Shown: in pieces, positions 54,810 through 63,800 of the stretch
Layout: each line of letters begins with the position of its first letter
Position numbering within the stretch: the first letter of the stretch is position 1
NCBI GenBank assembly: GCA_050174775.1
Contig: JBFXJP010000001.1
Span: 496,001 to 560,000 of the forward strand
Direction of reading: 5' to 3'
DNA from: CAYPGJ01 sp050174775
GTDB lineage: Bacteria > Planctomycetota > Phycisphaerae > Phycisphaerales > UBA1924
Length of the DNA: 64,000 nucleotides
Made by a program: the position numbers and the translations under genes
Notes under the pieces: generated by a model
The model's input: only the letters and a program-made list of their open reading frames with translations
The model's database searches: none
What the model was told of the DNA's origin: nothing

Positions 54810-55126
54810 TGCTTCACTCCTTCCACCCCACCCGCATCTGTGTATTTGCGCAACGCCTGCTCGAGATCGACCCCGGTGATGTTCGCGAGCGTCGTCAGCC
54901 ACGCCAGCACGTCGGCGAACTCCTCCTCCAGGTTCGCCCGCTGTTCCCGCGTTCCCTGCGTCGGCCCACCCTGGTTTTCCTGCAAGGCAGTAGCCAGTTC
55001 GCCCACTTCCTCCATGAACCAGAGGAAGGTGCCGGCGGCGCCGCGTGCGGCGTCGGTCGCGTAATACCGCTCACGGATGAGCGACTGAAACTGCGCAAAG
55101 GTCAACGAGGAGGCTGCTCGGCTCAT
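54806..55126 (-). CDS. MazG-like nucleotide pyrophosphohydrolase
   Basis: A small, single-domain MazG-family protein of 106 residues. It shows FLWFMEEVGELATALQE, with the first EExxE metal-binding motif, and NLEEEFADVLAWLTTLAN, with the second E-x-x-D. This all-alpha NTP-PPase fold removes pyrophosphate from (d)NTPs, and many short forms act on aberrant nucleotides. The specific substrate is unknown. It lies 28 nt downstream of the large LptC/LptA-like gene and overlaps the trpA start by 4 nt. Confidence 0.88.
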   Translation of the reverse strand: MSRAASSLTFAQFQSLIRERYYATDAARGAAGTFLWFMEEVGELATALQENQGGPTQGTREQRANLEEEFADVLAWLTTLANITGVDLEQALRKYTDAGGVEGVKH

Positions 55127-55154
55127 GGGGCCAGAGCATACCGGGCGCGTCGGT

Positions 55155-58082
55155 TCACCTCGGCGCCCGGATGGTTCCTGCCTTCGTTGCGCGCACGCGG
55201 TTGGTCGTCAGGTCCCACTCGATGGCCTCTGCCGTGGCCGGCGGGCCCACGGCCTCGTCGAACACGATCACCGCGTTGCCCGGCGTGGCCGTGGCGTGCG
55301 CCATCATCTTCACCGCATCGAGCGTGAGCCGGTCCGCGACCAGCTGCCGCAAGCCCTGGCGCGCGTACACCGCTTCGCGGGCCTCCGCGGAACGGAGGAT
55401 CTGCTCCTGCATGTCGAAGTTTGCGGCCAGCGTCTCGCACTCCAGCTCGACCGCTTCTTCCGCGTTCAGCGGCAGGTGGCGCACCCGGACCCGTCCGCGC
55501 ATCTCGCCGTCACCCGTGTCGTGGGCCAGACCCATCGAGCCCTGCCACTCGAATAGCGTGGTTCCCTGCCCGCGTGAGGCTTCCTTTCCGCCCGAAGCGC
55601 GTCGGTCTTCGGTCAGGAGGCGGCCGGCGCCGGGCGTCCAGAGCCGCTGTTCCGTGCGGTCGGCTTCGATGCGGGAGGAGGCGAGATTGATCAAGCGGAC
55701 GAGCCGCACGCCCGTTTCGCTCGTCTGATCGGGCTCGTAGCGGCGGGATTCGATCTCTGCGAGGGCGCCGTCGCCGAACTCCTCATCCCCGCCGATGAGT
55801 GTGGCGTGGAGGACCTCGCGGGTGTCGGGGCTGGAGGACCTGTCGGCGGAGCCGGGGGTGATGTGCAGCAGGAGGCGTTCGCCCCGCCCGGTGTCACGGG
55901 AGAGGCCGCCGGCGTCTGCAATCGCTTCCACGCCCCCGCCGAGCTCTGCGATGCCGGCCAGGTCGTCGAAGGTCATGGAGCCGGTCCATGAGGCCTCAAC
56001 CCGGTCGTAGCCAAGGAGTTGGTCCTGTCGGGCGGCGCCGGTGGCGGCTTCGATCTTGCCGGCGCCGAAGACGGTGAGGCGGCGGTTGTTGCCGTCCAGA
56101 CGCATGGAGCCGCCGGTGATGATCCCGGGGCCTCGGCGGATGGAGGCGGGCTCGCCCTGGAGTTCGGCGATGTTCTGGGAGACGAGGGCACGGACGCGGT
56201 CGGCGCGGGCTTCGACCGCGTCGTCACCGTCGCCGAGCCGGACGACGACGCCGAGGTCCGCGGTGACGCTTTCGGTGCGAGCCGTGCCGTCCGGGGCGCG
56301 TCCGAAGCGGGCTTCGGCCAGTTCGGCGCGCATGGAGACGGGCTGTTCGCCGCTTCGTGAGGCGTGAACGCGACCGGATGCGGTGGCGACGCTGGGGGAC
56401 CAGGCGAGGCCCGTGCCGCGCGGCGCGAATGCGATATCGACGCGGTCTGCTTCGAGCCGGCCGTCGCGTCCGGCTTCGATGGTGGCGCCTTCTTCGATGA
56501 TGACGCGGGAGACGTTGAGGGCGTTTGCCGCGTCGGTGGGGGCGAAATCGACGCGGACGAGGCCGCCTGAGGCTTCGCGGCCCTGGTCGCGGGCGAGGAC
56601 GCCGTCGGAGAGGGTGGCGCGTCGGAGGGCGATGCGTCCGCGGTCGTCGAAGTCGAAGGCCAGGTCGCAGCGTCCCCTCCACGAAACATCTCGCGGCTCA
56701 AGGAGTTGCGCATCGCCTGCGGCTGCGCGGAGGACTCCGGGCCCGGGGAAGGCTGCGGAGTTCGTGCCCAGGTCGGCTTCGAGCCTGGAGGCCACGGCTT
56801 CGCCCCGGTCGTGGAGTTTGAGGACCACGGATCTGGGTCCGGCACCGGCCAGGGTCAGGCGCCTGGTGGTGGCTCCGTAGTCGAGGCCCAGGCACTCGAC
56901 GGCGGCGCCCAGCGAGTCGTCGTAAGCGGTGACGCGGCCTGAGGTTGGCGAGGAGAAGCGGACGAAGACGAGATCGCGGTCGAGTTCGGGCGGCGCGGAC
57001 GAGAGGGGGCGGATTTCGAAGGGGCCGGACCACGAAAGTGTGATCGGCGCGGAGTCGTCACTTTTGGCCGAGACACCCCTAACGCCGGAGGATGTGCGCG
57101 CAACGGGCGTGGATATCGCGCGCACGGCGTCGGGCGGTAGCGAGCCGTTGAGGAGGCTGATCCAGACCTCGAGTCGTTCGGATTCGAGCGCGGTTTGTGC
57201 GCGCGCGAGTCGGACGGGTCCGGTGAAGACGGCGCGGTAGATGTCCTGTCGCGCGTCGCGCGTGGTTTCCTCGGCGCGCGCGGGCTCGGAGGGGGCGGGT
57301 TCGGTGGGTGCGCCCGGCTTGTCGGGGGCGCGCGCCTTGGTGTTGAAGGTGAGGGTGTCGCCGGAGTCGATCCGGAGGAAGAGGAGTCGGCGGTCTTGCT
57401 CGGAGAAGAGGATGGTGGCGCCGCGGCCCTTGAAGGTGATGGTGTCGGACTCGACCTTGAGATCGTCGTCGGTGCGGATCTCGCCGGTGCGCGTGTCGAA
57501 CTCGAGTGAGTCGGTGAAGAGGGCCGCCGCGGGTTTGGCGTCCTTGTCGACGTCGGCGCCTCGGATGACGTTCTCGAAGAGGGCGATGCGTACGTTCTCG
57601 CGGAACCATCCGGACTCGGGCTCTTCGCGGAGTGTTCGCTGGAGGAACTGGCCCTGCTGCGCGCGGATTTCGATGGCGCGGTCCTGCGCGAGGTAGATGA
57701 TGGCGCGGGGCTCGGTGAGACGGACGCGGGCGGACTCGAGGGGTTCGAGTCGGGCGTAGGCGAGTTTCTGGGCGATGCGGCCTTGCTCGTCCATCAGGTC
57801 GATGGTCGCGTTGTCGGAGACGGCGAGGAGGTCGCCGACCTGCGCGGTGGAGGAGAGCGCGAAGGGGTCGGTGGCTTTGCCGGTGTTGAGCTGGGCATCG
57901 CCGGGCTGGGGCGCGAGGGAGGCGGATGTGGAGTCGGAGGAGGAGATGGTCGGCTTGGCGCGGACGACGACGAAGACGAGGGCGCCGATGACGAGGAGGG
58001 AGAGGATGGCCGCGAAGATGAGGCCGGTGCGGCGTGCGCTGGAGCCGGGGCGTTGTCGTGGGGATTGTGTGTCGGCGGGCAT
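55155..58082 (-). CDS. Giant LptC/LptA-like LPS transport protein
   Basis: A bitopic protein of 975 residues. A single membrane segment (about 20-42, GLIFAAILSLLVIGALVFVV) is followed by a long periplasmic beta-rich region. The first part (about 75-260) resembles LptC, and several OstA/LptA-like repeats follow (for example DRVDIAFAPRGTGLAWSPS...AELAEARFG). The typical LptA repeat theme 'xGxVxVxxxGxxLxADxxxx' recurs throughout. E. coli LptC and LptA are about 190 residues each, so this is a fused and expanded version that could form the periplasmic bridge from inner membrane to LptD. It follows kdsD by 11 nt on the same strand. LptB/F/G are not in the window. Confidence 0.72.
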   Translation of the reverse strand: MPADTQSPRQRPGSSARRTGLIFAAILSLLVIGALVFVVVRAKPTISSSDSTSASLAPQPGDAQLNTGKATDPFALSSTAQVGDLLAVSDNATIDLMDEQGRIAQKLAYARLEPLESARVRLTEPRAIIYLAQDRAIEIRAQQGQFLQRTLREEPESGWFRENVRIALFENVIRGADVDKDAKPAAALFTDSLEFDTRTGEIRTDDDLKVESDTITFKGRGATILFSEQDRRLLFLRIDSGDTLTFNTKARAPDKPGAPTEPAPSEPARAEETTRDARQDIYRAVFTGPVRLARAQTALESERLEVWISLLNGSLPPDAVRAISTPVARTSSGVRGVSAKSDDSAPITLSWSGPFEIRPLSSAPPELDRDLVFVRFSSPTSGRVTAYDDSLGAAVECLGLDYGATTRRLTLAGAGPRSVVLKLHDRGEAVASRLEADLGTNSAAFPGPGVLRAAAGDAQLLEPRDVSWRGRCDLAFDFDDRGRIALRRATLSDGVLARDQGREASGGLVRVDFAPTDAANALNVSRVIIEEGATIEAGRDGRLEADRVDIAFAPRGTGLAWSPSVATASGRVHASRSGEQPVSMRAELAEARFGRAPDGTARTESVTADLGVVVRLGDGDDAVEARADRVRALVSQNIAELQGEPASIRRGPGIITGGSMRLDGNNRRLTVFGAGKIEAATGAARQDQLLGYDRVEASWTGSMTFDDLAGIAELGGGVEAIADAGGLSRDTGRGERLLLHITPGSADRSSSPDTREVLHATLIGGDEEFGDGALAEIESRRYEPDQTSETGVRLVRLINLASSRIEADRTEQRLWTPGAGRLLTEDRRASGGKEASRGQGTTLFEWQGSMGLAHDTGDGEMRGRVRVRHLPLNAEEAVELECETLAANFDMQEQILRSAEAREAVYARQGLRQLVADRLTLDAVKMMAHATATPGNAVIVFDEAVGPPATAEAIEWDLTTNRVRATKAGTIRAPR

Positions 58083-58093
58083 GTGTGTGTGGT

Positions 58094-59131
58094 TCAGTCC
58101 TGCACGACTCGGATGGCGACGAGGTCCTGGACGTCGAGGACGCCGACGGGCTTTCCGTGGGCGTCGACGACGGGGATCTCGTCCTGTCGGTGTTCGCGGA
58201 AGAGTCGCACGGCGTCGCGGACGAGGGCGTCGTCTCGGAGGGTGCGCGGTGATTTGGTCATGACGTTGGAGATGGGTTGATCGAGTGGGGTGGGATGGTC
58301 GGAGGTGACGAGGCGTCGGAGATCGCCGTCGGTGAAGAGGCCTGAGAGGAGGCCCTGGTTGCTGACGAGGATGATGGCGCCGGGCCGGCGGCCCAGGGAG
58401 TTGGCGTGCGCGAGTGCGTCGCGGACGGAGAGGGTGTCTGCGGCGACGGGGAGGTTTTTGCCGACGACGAATCGGAGGAGGTCGGTGACGGGCCTGAGGA
58501 GGCCGCCCAGCCCGCCGCCCGGGTGTCGCCTGCGGAAGTCGTCGGAGGTGAAGGCGCGGCGGCGCGAGACGGCCAGCGCGAGGGCGTCGCCGAGGGCGAG
58601 CATCGCTGTGGTGGAGGAGGTGGGCGCGAGGGTGATGGAGCAGGCTTCCTCGACGGCGCCTACACAGAGGGCGACGCTGGCGAGTTTGGCGAGTGAGGAG
58701 GTGGGCTTGTCGCCGCCGGTGATGGAGAGGATGGGGACGCGGTCCTGCTTGAGGAGGGAGGCGAGGCCGACGAGTTCCTCGGTTTCACCGGAGTAGGAGA
58801 GGGCGAGGAGGGAGTCGGTGGCGCGGATGCGGCCGAGGTCGCCGTGCGCTGCTTCGGTGGGGTGGACGTCGTGTGAGGGGACGCCGAGGGAGGCGAGGGT
58901 GGCTGAGATTTTCTTGGCGATGATTCCGGACTTGCCGAGTCCTGAGACGAGGACGGCGCCGCCGCGGTCGGCGCAGGTGGAGAGGAGATCGACGGCGTCG
59001 TGGAGGGAGGGGCCGAGCCGGGGGATGAGGGCGTTGACGGCGTCGGCTTCGGCGCGGAGCGCGGCTTCGATGAAGGCGCGTTCGTCGGCGAGGGTCTTGG
59101 AGGCGGGCGGATTGGCTGTGGAGGGGGTCAC
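58094..59131 (-). CDS. kdsD: Arabinose-5-phosphate isomerase (KdsD/KpsF)
   Basis: Converts ribulose 5-phosphate to arabinose 5-phosphate, the first committed step to Kdo. The 345-residue length and order are standard: a SIS domain at about 45-190 (VSGLGKSGIIAKKISATLAS, HPTEAAHGDLGRI and LALSYSGETEEL), then two CBS domains (about 215-275 and 285-345, with LVSNQGLLSGLFTDGDLRRL and QDEIPVVDAHGKPVGVLDVQ). It is the first gene of a run leading into the LptC/LptA-like gene, an apt pairing of Kdo supply and LPS transport. It is divergent from scpA with a 43-bp gap. Confidence 0.95.
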   Translation of the reverse strand: MTPSTANPPASKTLADERAFIEAALRAEADAVNALIPRLGPSLHDAVDLLSTCADRGGAVLVSGLGKSGIIAKKISATLASLGVPSHDVHPTEAAHGDLGRIRATDSLLALSYSGETEELVGLASLLKQDRVPILSITGGDKPTSSLAKLASVALCVGAVEEACSITLAPTSSTTAMLALGDALALAVSRRRAFTSDDFRRRHPGGGLGGLLRPVTDLLRFVVGKNLPVAADTLSVRDALAHANSLGRRPGAIILVSNQGLLSGLFTDGDLRRLVTSDHPTPLDQPISNVMTKSPRTLRDDALVRDAVRLFREHRQDEIPVVDAHGKPVGVLDVQDLVAIRVVQD

Positions 59132-59174
59132 GGGTGGGTAGCATACGGGGGCAAGGAGGCGTGCAGGAGCGTAG

Positions 59175-60092
59175 ATGACGCAGCAGGACTACATCGTTCG
59201 GTTGGACGCGTTTGAGGGGCCGCTGGACCTGCTCCTGCACCTGATCCGTCGCGCGGAGGTGGATGTTCAGGACATCGCGATCTCGACGCTGACGGACCAG
59301 TACATCGATCACCTGAAGGGGATCGAGTCGATCGACATCGATACGGCCGGCGAGTTTCTGGTGATGGCCGCGACGCTGATGGAGATCAAGGCGCGGACGA
59401 TCGCGCCCCCGGAAGAGTCGCAGGCAGGTGGGGAGGGTGGATCGTCGAGGACGAGGGGCGAATCGGATGATCCGCGTGCGGACCTGGTGCGGCAGTTGCT
59501 GGCGTACAAGCGCGTGCGCGAGGCGGCTGAGGCGCTGGAGACGCGGCGCGAGGAGTGGGAGCGTCGGCACCCGTCGGGCCGCGCGCACGCGGAGTTTCCG
59601 GTCGAGGAGTCGGAGGGGGATGAGAGCGTCGACGTCGAGGACCTGAACCTGTTCGATCTGGCGCGGGCGTTTGCGCGGATTCTCGAGACGGTGGACGTGG
59701 AGCGCGCGACGAAGGGTGCGCACGAGGTGTCGTATGACGACACGCCGATCGAGGAGCATGCGGCGGACATCGTGGATCGGTTGCGCGGCATGGGAGAGGG
59801 GAGCCGGTTGACGTTGCGGAGCGTGATGGAGGGGCGGACGCGCTCGGAGATGCTGGGGTTGTTTCTGGCGACGCTGGAGTTGATTCGGAGGCGCGAGGTG
59901 ACGGTGATGGTGCGCGGTGGGGAGGGATTGGCCGCGGGTGAAGAGGTGGAGATCACGCTGAACGCTGACCCGGGGGATGCGTTGGTGGTGGAGAGGTTGG
60001 AGTCGCAGGAGGGGGCGATTGCGTGGGATGACGATGATGATTTCGGGGATGACGGGGGGGATGATGATGAGGGGGAAGGCACTGGGGACTAG
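59175..60092 (+). CDS. scpA: Segregation and condensation protein A
   Basis: The kleisin subunit of the SMC-ScpAB chromosome condensin. The 305-residue protein begins MTQQDYIVRLDAFEGPLDLL, the family signature. It continues with HLIRRAEVDVQDIAI, EFLVMAATLMEIKART and LLAYKRVREAAEAL, and ends in a winged-helix-like C-terminal part (TRSEMLGLFLATLELIRRRE). The last 40 residues are an acidic, Asp/Gly-rich tail. Its final codons and stop lie inside a GGCACTGGGGACTAGG repeat, so the tail end may derive from repeat insertion. ScpB is not adjacent. Confidence 0.95.
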   Translation: MTQQDYIVRLDAFEGPLDLLLHLIRRAEVDVQDIAISTLTDQYIDHLKGIESIDIDTAGEFLVMAATLMEIKARTIAPPEESQAGGEGGSSRTRGESDDPRADLVRQLLAYKRVREAAEALETRREEWERRHPSGRAHAEFPVEESEGDESVDVEDLNLFDLARAFARILETVDVERATKGAHEVSYDDTPIEEHAADIVDRLRGMGEGSRLTLRSVMEGRTRSEMLGLFLATLELIRRREVTVMVRGGEGLAAGEEVEITLNADPGDALVVERLESQEGAIAWDDDDDFGDDGGDDDEGEGTGD

Positions 60093-60146
60093 GGGAAGGC
60101 GGAGAGAAGAAGGGCACTAGGGACCAGGCACTAGGCACTAGGGGGA
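60080..60146 (+). repeat. GGCACTAGG-type short repeat after scpA
   Basis: GGCACTGGGGACTAGGGG spans the scpA stop. Next come GGCACTAGGG, ACCAGGCACTAGGC and ACTAGGGGG at 60115-60146. The unit and the GGCGGAG... context match the copy after hemW (13349-13381). CTAG, otherwise rare in this DNA, is concentrated here. Confidence 0.6.
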
Positions 60147-60162
60147 GAGGTGCGTAGACGTC

Positions 60163-60186
60163 CCCTGACGGTGCGGCTCCGGTGAT
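60163..60186 (+). repeat. REP-like element upstream of the RAYT gene
   Basis: CCCTGACGGTGCGGCTCCGG followed by TGAT closely matches the sequence at 60753-60777 on the other side of the transposase gene (which has TCGCGG for TGCGG). Same orientation on both sides. RAYT proteins act on such flanking REP sequences. Confidence 0.65.
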
Positions 60187-60213
60187 ATATGAGGAGCGGC
60201 GCGGTGAGGCTGT

Positions 60214-60726
60214 ATGGAGCTTTCCGCAATGGGTTCTCGAATGGAGAGTCCTGGGCATCGAAGGCCGCTTGGGTACCTGATCACGTTTCATACGTACGGC
60301 ACGTGGTTGCATGGTGATGTGAGGGGGTCGGTTGACCGTGGGCATCGGGCGCCGAACACGCCGCCGTTGCCGAGGAGCGATTCACGACGCGCGGCTGAGG
60401 GTGTGAGGTTGAAGAGCGAGCCGGTCGTGCTTTCGATAGTCGAGCGTGGCGCGGCGGATCGTTGCGTGCGGGAAGTCTGCGAGCACAGGGGATGGACGCT
60501 GCACGCGGTCAATGTTCGCACGAATCATGTCCACGTTGTTGTCAGCGCTGAGACGACGCCGGAGCGTGTGATGAACGGGCTGAAGTCGTGGATGACGCGG
60601 CGGATTCGAGAGGTGAATGGGGCCCGGGCGGAGACGACGCTGTGGACGCGTCATGGGAGCACGAGGCATCTATGGGACAGTCGGGATTTGAATGGGGCTA
60701 TTGAGTATGTGAGGGATCGGCAGTAG
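60214..60726 (+). CDS. REP-associated tyrosine transposase (RAYT, IS200-like Y1)
   Basis: A single-strand DNA nuclease of the HUH family, domesticated to cut and spread REP elements. The 170-residue product has the HUH metal motif in NVRTNHVHVVVSAE (about 105-118). Upstream is GYLITFHTYGTWLHGDVRGS, the N-terminal strand typical of the Y1 family, and HLWDSRDLNGAIEYVRDRQ lies near the end. The catalytic Tyr is probably the one in the C-terminal helix (AIEYVRDRQ). The ATG at 60214 was chosen, and other ATGs at 60229 and 60241 are possible. It is bracketed by REP-like copies and followed by a tandem 22-bp array. It is not itself a complete insertion sequence. Confidence 0.85.
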   Translation: MELSAMGSRMESPGHRRPLGYLITFHTYGTWLHGDVRGSVDRGHRAPNTPPLPRSDSRRAAEGVRLKSEPVVLSIVERGAADRCVREVCEHRGWTLHAVNVRTNHVHVVVSAETTPERVMNGLKSWMTRRIREVNGARAETTLWTRHGSTRHLWDSRDLNGAIEYVRDRQ

Positions 60727-60752
60727 CAGTACGCCCATGTCACGAGACCGCT

Positions 60753-60844
60753 CCCTGACGGTCGCGGCTCCGGTGATGCAAAGGCGCGGCTCCGGTGATG
60801 CAAACGCGCGGCTCCGGTGATGCGAAGGCGCAGCTCCGGTGCGG
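60753..60844 (+). repeat. REP copy with 22-bp tandem array downstream of RAYT
   Basis: CCCTGACGGTCGCGGCTCCGG (the REP core) leads into three 22-bp units starting CGCGGCTCCGGTGATGC at 60763, 60785 and 60807, and a partial fourth at 60829. Units differ at one to three bases. The array ends just before the stop of the convergent coiled-coil gene. Confidence 0.75.
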
Positions 60845-60855
60845 TCGGCCGGGAC

Positions 60856-63800
60856 TCAGTCGGCGCTTTCGGCGTAGTTGTCGCGGGAGTGCGGCGTGGG
60901 GGTTGTGGAGGGAGAGGTCGATGAGGCGGTGTTGTGCGTGGAGGTGGGGGTGGCGGGGCGGTGTTGCATGAGGGATTGGCATTGGGCGTCGATGCGGTCG
61001 ACGTGGTCGGCCGCGGCGAGGACGGCTTTGGAGAGTTCGGCGCGGACGAGTTCGGATTGGGTGCGGAGAGAGGCGATCTGGGTTTGTGCGGAGGCCGCGG
61101 CGGAGCGGAGTTTTTCGGCTTTGTCGACGAGGTCGGCGAGTGAGCCGGGTGTGGGTGGGCCGGAGCCGTTGGCGCCGAGAATGGAGGTGGAGCGTTGGAT
61201 GGCGGCTTCGAGTCGGTGGAGGCGGTTGTCGACGCGTTGATCGAGTTCGTTGGTGAGCGTGGCGAGTCGTTCGTCGGCTTCCTTGAGGAGGTCGGTGAGC
61301 GCGGCGGTGGCGGCCATTTCGCGCGCGGAGGCGACGTCGATGGTTGAGGAGAGGCGTGCGTTTGCGTCGTTGACGGATGCTTCGAGCTTGCGCGAGGCCG
61401 CGGCGAGACGGTCGAGGGAGGCGGACTCTGCGAGCGCGAGGCGCTGTGGGAGGGTTTCGAGGAGTTCGCCGATCTTCTCGCGGGTCGAGGCTTCGCCGGC
61501 TTCGGCGCTTGCGACGGCGTCGGCGATGCGTCGGATGGCGTTGTCGGTCTTGTCGGTGAGGCGGCGCGCGTCGGCTTCGGCCTTGGAGAGCGCGGCCTTG
61601 GAGGCTTCGGAGACTCGGGTGTCGACGGTGTTGAGGAGCGCGTCTGCTGATTCGGCGAGACGGCGCTCGGCGGATTGGGCTGCTGCGAGGGACTGGGCGA
61701 GGCGGGACTCGAGCGCGGCGGCCGCGGCCCAGGCTTGCTGCGCTGCGTTGGAGGCCTGCTCGCGGAAGCGTTGTTCGGCTGAGGCGAGTTCTTCGCGCGT
61801 GCGGGTGATGGACTCGGAGAGGGCCGCGGAGGAGCGGCGGTCCTGCTCGAGGGCCTGGTTTGCGGAGGCGCGGATGGAGTCGCGTAGGCGTGCGTATTCG
61901 TCGCCGATCTTCGCGGCGGCTTCGTCGAAGCGTTCGCGGAGGGCTTCGGTTTGTGCGCGGGCCGTGGAGGAGGCTTCGTCGAGTCGGGAGGTGATGAAGG
62001 CGGCGGCCTGCTCTGCGCGGAGCTGCGCGGAGGAGGCGAGGTTGTCGAGGTTGGAGGCGTGTCGGGTGGTTTCTTCGGTGGCGGATTCGAGGATGGAGGT
62101 GAGTCGCGCGTGGAAGTCGCGTTCGACGGCTTCGAGGCGGGAGGCTGCTTCGGTGTGGAGGGTGTTGGCGGCCTGGGTGATGGTGGTGGTGGCGGAGGCG
62201 ATGGCCTTGTCGATGGAGGAGGTGAGGCGGGTTTGCGCGTCTTCGGTGAGACGGTCGGCGAGGAGGCCTGCGCGGCGCTCGGCTGCGGAGGCGATCTCAT
62301 CGAGGCGGGAGGCCGCGCGGGAGACGGTTTCGTCGGCGGAGGAGTGGAGTGCTTCCTCGCGCGCGGAGATGGAGTCGAGGGCGGTCTGGGTGGAGGTGGT
62401 GATGGCGTCCTCGCGCTCGGTGAGGGCGTTGAGGGCGGCGTCGACGGCGTTGAGACGGAGGGTGAGGGCGTTGTCGGCGTCGTGGATGCGTTGCTCGCCG
62501 GCTTTGGCGTGGCGGTCGACGTCGTGGGAGAGGGAGTCGAGACGGTTGTTGATGGCGTCGTGCGCGGCGCGTGCGCGGCGCTCGGCGTTTGCGGCGAGGG
62601 TTTCGAACTCTTCGCCGGCGGTGCGGAGGCGCGCGTCGAGGGATTCCTGCGCGGTGCGGACGCGGGCTTCGGAGGATTCGATGAGGCCTGCGAGGCGGGC
62701 TGCGGCGCGGGACTGGAGGTCGGAGAGGGCGGCTTCGAGGCGGGCGTCGATGTCCTTGTCGAGGTTGTCGAGGCGGGAGGCGATGCGTTGCTCGGCGGCG
62801 GCGGCGCGGGAGGCGGCGTCGACGGCGAGGGTGGCGCGCTCTTCGAGTGCGGAGAGGCCGCGTTGAGAGGCGTCTTCGATGCGGGAGAGGGAGGCGGCCT
62901 CGGTGTCGGCGAGGCGGGATTCGGCGGTGTCGAGGGATTTGTTGAGTGCGGCGGCGGCGGCGTGGGCGCGTTCGGCGAGTGTTTCGGCGGCGGCGTCGCG
63001 GGAGGCGGTGACGGCGCGGATGGCTTTTTCGGAGTCGGTGGTGAGGGAGGAGAGGGATTGCTCGATGGCGGCGCGGGTGTCGGCCGCGAGGAGTTCGATG
63101 GAGGCGCGGGCGTCGCGGGAGTGGGCTACGGCGTCGGCGTGCGCGCGGCGGACGTCGTCGGCGAGTTTGTCGGAGGCGGCGAGGCGGTCGTTGAGGGAGG
63201 CGAGGCGTTTGTCGGCGGTTTCGGCGAGGCGGGCGCCGGCTGAGGACTCGAGGGAGTCGATTCGGATGCGGGCTTCGGCGACGACGGCGTCGATGTGCTC
63301 GCGGAGGGAGGTTTGGGCGCCGTCGAGGGAGGCGAATGAGCCTTGGCGGAGCTGTTCGAGACGGGCGTTGGTGTCGTGGGCGAGGATGCGGAGTCGTTCG
63401 TCGGTGTCGGAGGCTGCGCGGGTGAGTCGTTCGTCGAGTGCGGCGCGGAGTGCGTCGAGGGCCTTGACGGTTTCGGCGCGCTTTGCGTCGGAGAGGTCTG
63501 ACGCTTCGCGCGTGAGGGCGTCGAGGCGCGCGTGGAGGTTGCGCTGGGTCTGGTCGAGGCGGTCGGTGAAGGTGCGGGAGGCTTCTTCGAGGAGGGACTT
63601 GGCTTTGTGGTCGTCGGTGAGACGGGAGAGGAGGGTGTGGGCGCCGTCGAGTCGCTCTTCGAGGCGGGCGATGAGGTGGGCGAGTTCGTCGAGGCGTCGG
63701 CATTGCTCGCCCTGGTTGCCCCATTGGGAGGCGAGTTCGGAGGAGACTTTGGTGGCGCGGTCGGCGGCCTGGCGTGCTTCGGAGGCGACGGCCGAGGACT

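Noticed and set aside
60763..60844. Tandem 22-bp units considered as a CRISPR array
   Set aside because: Units are directly adjacent with no unique spacers and belong to the REP sequence next to a RAYT gene. No cas genes are present.
61951..63243. A 430-codon plus-strand frame rich in Gly, Val and Glu
   Set aside because: It is antisense to the coiled-coil gene. Long antisense frames are expected where a GC-rich coding strand avoids certain codons, and no domain or ribosome binding site is visible.
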